Assembly: GCA_026990725.1 (NCBI GenBank)
Contig: JALXCX010000210.1
Location: 1 to 6,144 of the forward strand
Direction: 5' to 3'
Origin: Desulfobulbaceae bacterium
Lineage (GTDB): Bacteria > Desulfobacterota > Desulfobulbia > Desulfobulbales > Desulfobulbaceae
Length of the DNA stretch: 6,144 bases
Numbering within the stretch: the first letter of the stretch is position 1; every line of letters starts with the position of its first letter. The notes beneath the pieces were generated by a model, which had not been told where the DNA came from, did not search any database, and saw nothing but the letters and a program-made list of their open reading frames with translations. The position numbers and the translations under genes were made by a program. This document shows positions 5,788 to 6,144 of the stretch, in pieces.

Positions 5788-6144
5788 CTAGAAAGAATAA
5801 CTTAAACTCAGAGATGCCGACAGGACATAGTCGTCGTCAATCAGTGGGCTGTCGGTTATGCCGCTGCCCAGGAACTCAACATTGACTCCCCCCTCGAGGG
5901 TAACATCGTCATAAATTTCAACCGCCCCATTCAGGCCGACGGATGGAGAAAAGGTGGATTTCCCCTCATAATAAGACCGGTTAGCTCTTACTTCTGAGTG
6001 TCGTACGCCATAATAATAATCAACCATCTTTTCCGATTGCCAGTTAAGCCCTAACACAGCCTCAACGCCCCAGGTGTCGCCGCCAAATGGAATTGAGTAT
6101 TGGGCAGTTACAGTCTGTCCTTTATGATGCCCCGACACATCACC
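5788..6144 (-). CDS. MipA/OmpV-family outer-membrane protein, C-terminal part (runs off the right edge)
   Basis: The visible 118 residues are the C-terminal half of a beta-barrel protein of the MipA/OmpV family, which act as outer-membrane scaffolds or porin-like proteins. Alternating strand patterns are seen throughout. Family-like points are DVSGHHKGQ near the right edge, LGLNWQSEKMVDYYYGV, a turn near GSGITDSPLIDDDYV, and the final strand LSASLSLSYSF. The terminal Phe is the usual signal for barrel assembly by the Bam complex. The GTG at 6138 is internal: the frame is still open at 6144 and the start codon and signal peptide are outside the window. Transcription probably ends at the terminator at 5496-5532. 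Confidence 0.82.
   Translation of the reverse strand, partial: GDVSGHHKGQTVTAQYSIPFGGDTWGVEAVLGLNWQSEKMVDYYYGVRHSEVRANRSYYEGKSTFSPSVGLNGAVEIYDDVTLEGGVNVEFLGSGITDSPLIDDDYVLSASLSLSYSF

Overview
The window looks like ordinary chromosomal DNA from a Gram-negative bacterium with moderate GC content. The beta-barrel outer-membrane protein at the right edge shows the Gram-negative envelope. The GlpD tail, the HPP/CBS pair and the hybrid histidine kinase all look closest to sulfate-reducing and related Desulfobacterota (the former Deltaproteobacteria). That placement is an inference from how the proteins read, not from a search.

Left part (1-1700), all on the minus strand. A partial FAD-dependent oxidoreductase of the GFGPAG...GEGGAG type runs off the left edge. 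Just upstream of it lies the last ~75 codons of an aerobic-type glycerol-3-phosphate dehydrogenase (glpD); the rest of that gene is absent. A perfect 13-bp hairpin then separates this from a two-gene unit: a tandem CBS-domain protein (first gene) and a short HPP-family integral membrane protein (second gene). HPP and CBS modules are often fused in one protein; here they are adjacent genes 37 bp apart.

Middle (2184-2840). A 657-bp stretch has no convincing gene but much repeat structure. It holds a ~112-bp palindromic element bounded by TGTAACTGTTCAG, a third near-identical copy of that end nearby, and a second tiny inverted-repeat element framed by a 7-bp direct repeat. Both look like debris or miniature derivatives of transposable elements. 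At the right end of this stretch a good promoter and a dyad operator candidate drive an ArsR-type metalloid/metal-sensing repressor on the plus strand. No resistance gene follows it.

Right part (3315-6144), minus strand. A 630-residue membrane-bound hybrid histidine kinase (six or so membrane segments, HisKA, HATPase, receiver) converges on arsR. Upstream of it is a ~580-bp region without a firm gene. That region holds a likely promoter for the kinase, an intrinsic terminator on the minus strand, and an unexplained 72-codon open frame directly after the stop codon of the outer-membrane gene. The window ends inside a MipA/OmpV-family outer-membrane protein.

I see no convincing new multi-gene system here. 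The items most worth a second look are the two palindromic elements, the glpD remnant, the orphan ArsR with its operator, and the in-frame open stretch downstream of the MipA/OmpV gene.
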